64,000 nt of DNA, taken from contig CAWCBG010000008.1 in assembly GCA_963793845.1 (NCBI GenBank), positions 62,001-126,000 on the forward strand, read 5' to 3'. The position numbers were made by a program, and so were the translations under genes. This document shows, piece by piece, positions 63,244 through 64,000 of this stretch; position 1 is the stretch's first letter, and every line of letters starts with the position of its first letter. Source of the DNA: CAWCBG01 sp963793845. Lineage in GTDB: Bacteria; Acidobacteriota; Terriglobia; Terriglobales; Acidobacteriaceae. Under the pieces are notes generated by a model. The model saw only the letters and a program-made list of their open reading frames with translations, ran no database searches and had not been told where the DNA came from.

Positions 63244-64000
63244 ATGCAAGTGATGCAAGCTTTTCCGAGCATGCCAGACGCACCGTATCGGGGAAGGGTC
63301 GCTCCTTCTCCGACGGGATTGCTGCATCTCGGACATGCGGCGACCTTCTGGACGGCCTATCAACGCGCGCTTCAACATCATGGCTCTCTGTTGTTTCGGA
63401 GCGAAGATCTCGACCCGCAGCGCTCGCTAGCGGAGTTTGCCAGAGCGATGGTGGAGGACTTGCACTGGCTGGGCATTGAATGGCAAGAAGGCCCTGACGT
63501 CGGCGGCCCGTTCGCTCCCTATGAGCAAAGCCAGCGGCGTGAGTTCTACCTAGCGGCATGGCGCAGGCTGCGCGACGGTGGTCATATCTACCCATGCACC
63601 TGTTCGCGCAAGGACCTTGCCATGGCTGCTGCAGCTCCGAACGAGGATGATGATGAGCGGAGATATCCGGGCCGCTGCCGCCATAAGATCGGTGAGGCCA
63701 TGCAGCATACCTCGCCGGCAGGGGTGAACTGGCGATTTCTCGTCCCGGACGGTGAAGCCATCGCCTTCGACGATCAGAATCAGGGTCCGCAAACCTACAC
63801 TGCCGGAGCGGACTTCGGCGACTTCGTGGTGTGGCGGCGCGACGGTGTTCCCGCCTATCAGTTGGCCGTCGTAGCCGATGATGCCGCCATGCAGATCACG
63901 GAGATAGTCCGTGGCGCCGACCTGCTGAAATCAACGGCGCGCCAGCTGGTGCTCATTCGCGCACTGCGACTGCCGGTCCCCGGCTACTACCATTGCGACC
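63244..64000 (+). CDS. gluQ: Glutamyl-Q tRNA(Asp) synthetase, 3' end cut by window edge
   Basis: A rightward frame of 252 codons open to the edge. It is a truncated class I GluRS-type enzyme lacking the anticodon domain: S-P-T-G-L-L-H-L-G-H (HIGH motif), R-S-E-D-L-D-P-Q-R, Y-P-C-T-C-S-R with a later Y-P-G-R-C (the C-x-C...Y-x3-C zinc site typical of GluQRS) and V-V-A-D-D-A-A-M-Q-I-T-E-I-V-R-G. It attaches Glu to queuosine in tRNA-Asp. Start may be ATG 63244, 63253 or 63271; no clear ribosome site decides. GltX is the alternative, but the zinc motif and spacing favour GluQ. Confidence 0.85.
   Translation, partial: MQVMQAFPSMPDAPYRGRVAPSPTGLLHLGHAATFWTAYQRALQHHGSLLFRSEDLDPQRSLAEFARAMVEDLHWLGIEWQEGPDVGGPFAPYEQSQRREFYLAAWRRLRDGGHIYPCTCSRKDLAMAAAAPNEDDDERRYPGRCRHKIGEAMQHTSPAGVNWRFLVPDGEAIAFDDQNQGPQTYTAGADFGDFVVWRRDGVPAYQLAVVADDAAMQITEIVRGADLLKSTARQLVLIRALRLPVPGYYHCD

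Overview
The window is about 64 kb of dense chromosomal DNA that looks like an Acidobacteriota (Terriglobia-like) genome. This is inferred from gene content: an OmpR-type winged helix fused to a Ser/Thr kinase with TPRs, an alternative complex III plus caa3-type oxidase operon, Gram-negative envelope genes (Kdo transferase, LpxK, heptose enzymes, BamD) and several small conserved proteins of the kind common in that phylum. No rRNA, tRNA, CRISPR array, transposase or prophage was seen, so this is mostly housekeeping and respiratory core genome.

Layout. 0-1.2 kb: two small leftward genes (a secreted protein cut by the window edge and an H-type-lectin-like protein). 1.2-5 kb: a winged-helix/Ser-Thr kinase/TPR receptor and a small c-type cytochrome. 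5.3-8.2 kb: a compact rightward unit of type III polyketide synthase, FAD oxidoreductase and secreted YceI protein. 8.3-9.6 kb: a class III aminotransferase. 9.8-23 kb: one long leftward respiratory operon, in transcription order actA-actB-actC-actD-actE-actF, an unknown membrane protein, a SCO copper chaperone, then coxB-coxA-coxC-coxD. Quinol oxidation by ACIII would feed electrons directly to an A2-type caa3 oxidase. 23.4-26.3 kb: a membrane spermidine-synthase-like protein and acpS. 26.5 kb: a cold-shock gene with promoter and terminator. 26.8-28.7 kb: a split DsbD/thiol-redox module (CcdA, TlpA-like, DsbD-alpha-like). 28.8-34.1 kb: DUF3592-like protein, FAH-family hydrolase, FN3 lipoprotein, NTF2-like protein, gatB and an anchored unknown protein.

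34.2-40.6 kb is a rightward LPS-core operon with overlapping genes: a WaaA-LpxK fusion, heptose-7-phosphate kinase, heptose-1-phosphate adenylyltransferase, heptosyltransferase, an isoprenylcysteine-methyltransferase-like protein and a DUF3108 protein. 40.6-46.5 kb holds small conserved proteins, ComEC, a YciI protein, RlmD and a conserved unknown. 46.6-56.2 kb is leftward housekeeping: MoaD/ThiS carrier and MoeZ-like E1, rpe, bamD, valS, nadC, birA, coaX. 56.5-58.9 kb is a NarL-type two-component pair. 59-64 kb has a REP-like repeat, a GH13 alpha-glucosidase, a TMEM175-type channel, two frame-broken small genes and the 5' part of gluQ.

Three genes carry apparent single-base insertions (sensor kinase near 56572, DUF4440-like gene near 62178, DUF1801-like gene at four places between 62796 and 62922). 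In the last two, removing the extra bases restores a whole number of codons. Either the assembly has uncorrected insertions or these are real lesions. The most interesting non-textbook items are the WaaA-LpxK fusion with an internal start signal, the unknown membrane protein inside the ACIII-oxidase operon, the type III PKS-flavoprotein-YceI unit, the sulfur-carrier protein with a residue after its Gly-Gly tail, and a CRP/FNR-like dyad in front of the respiratory operon.
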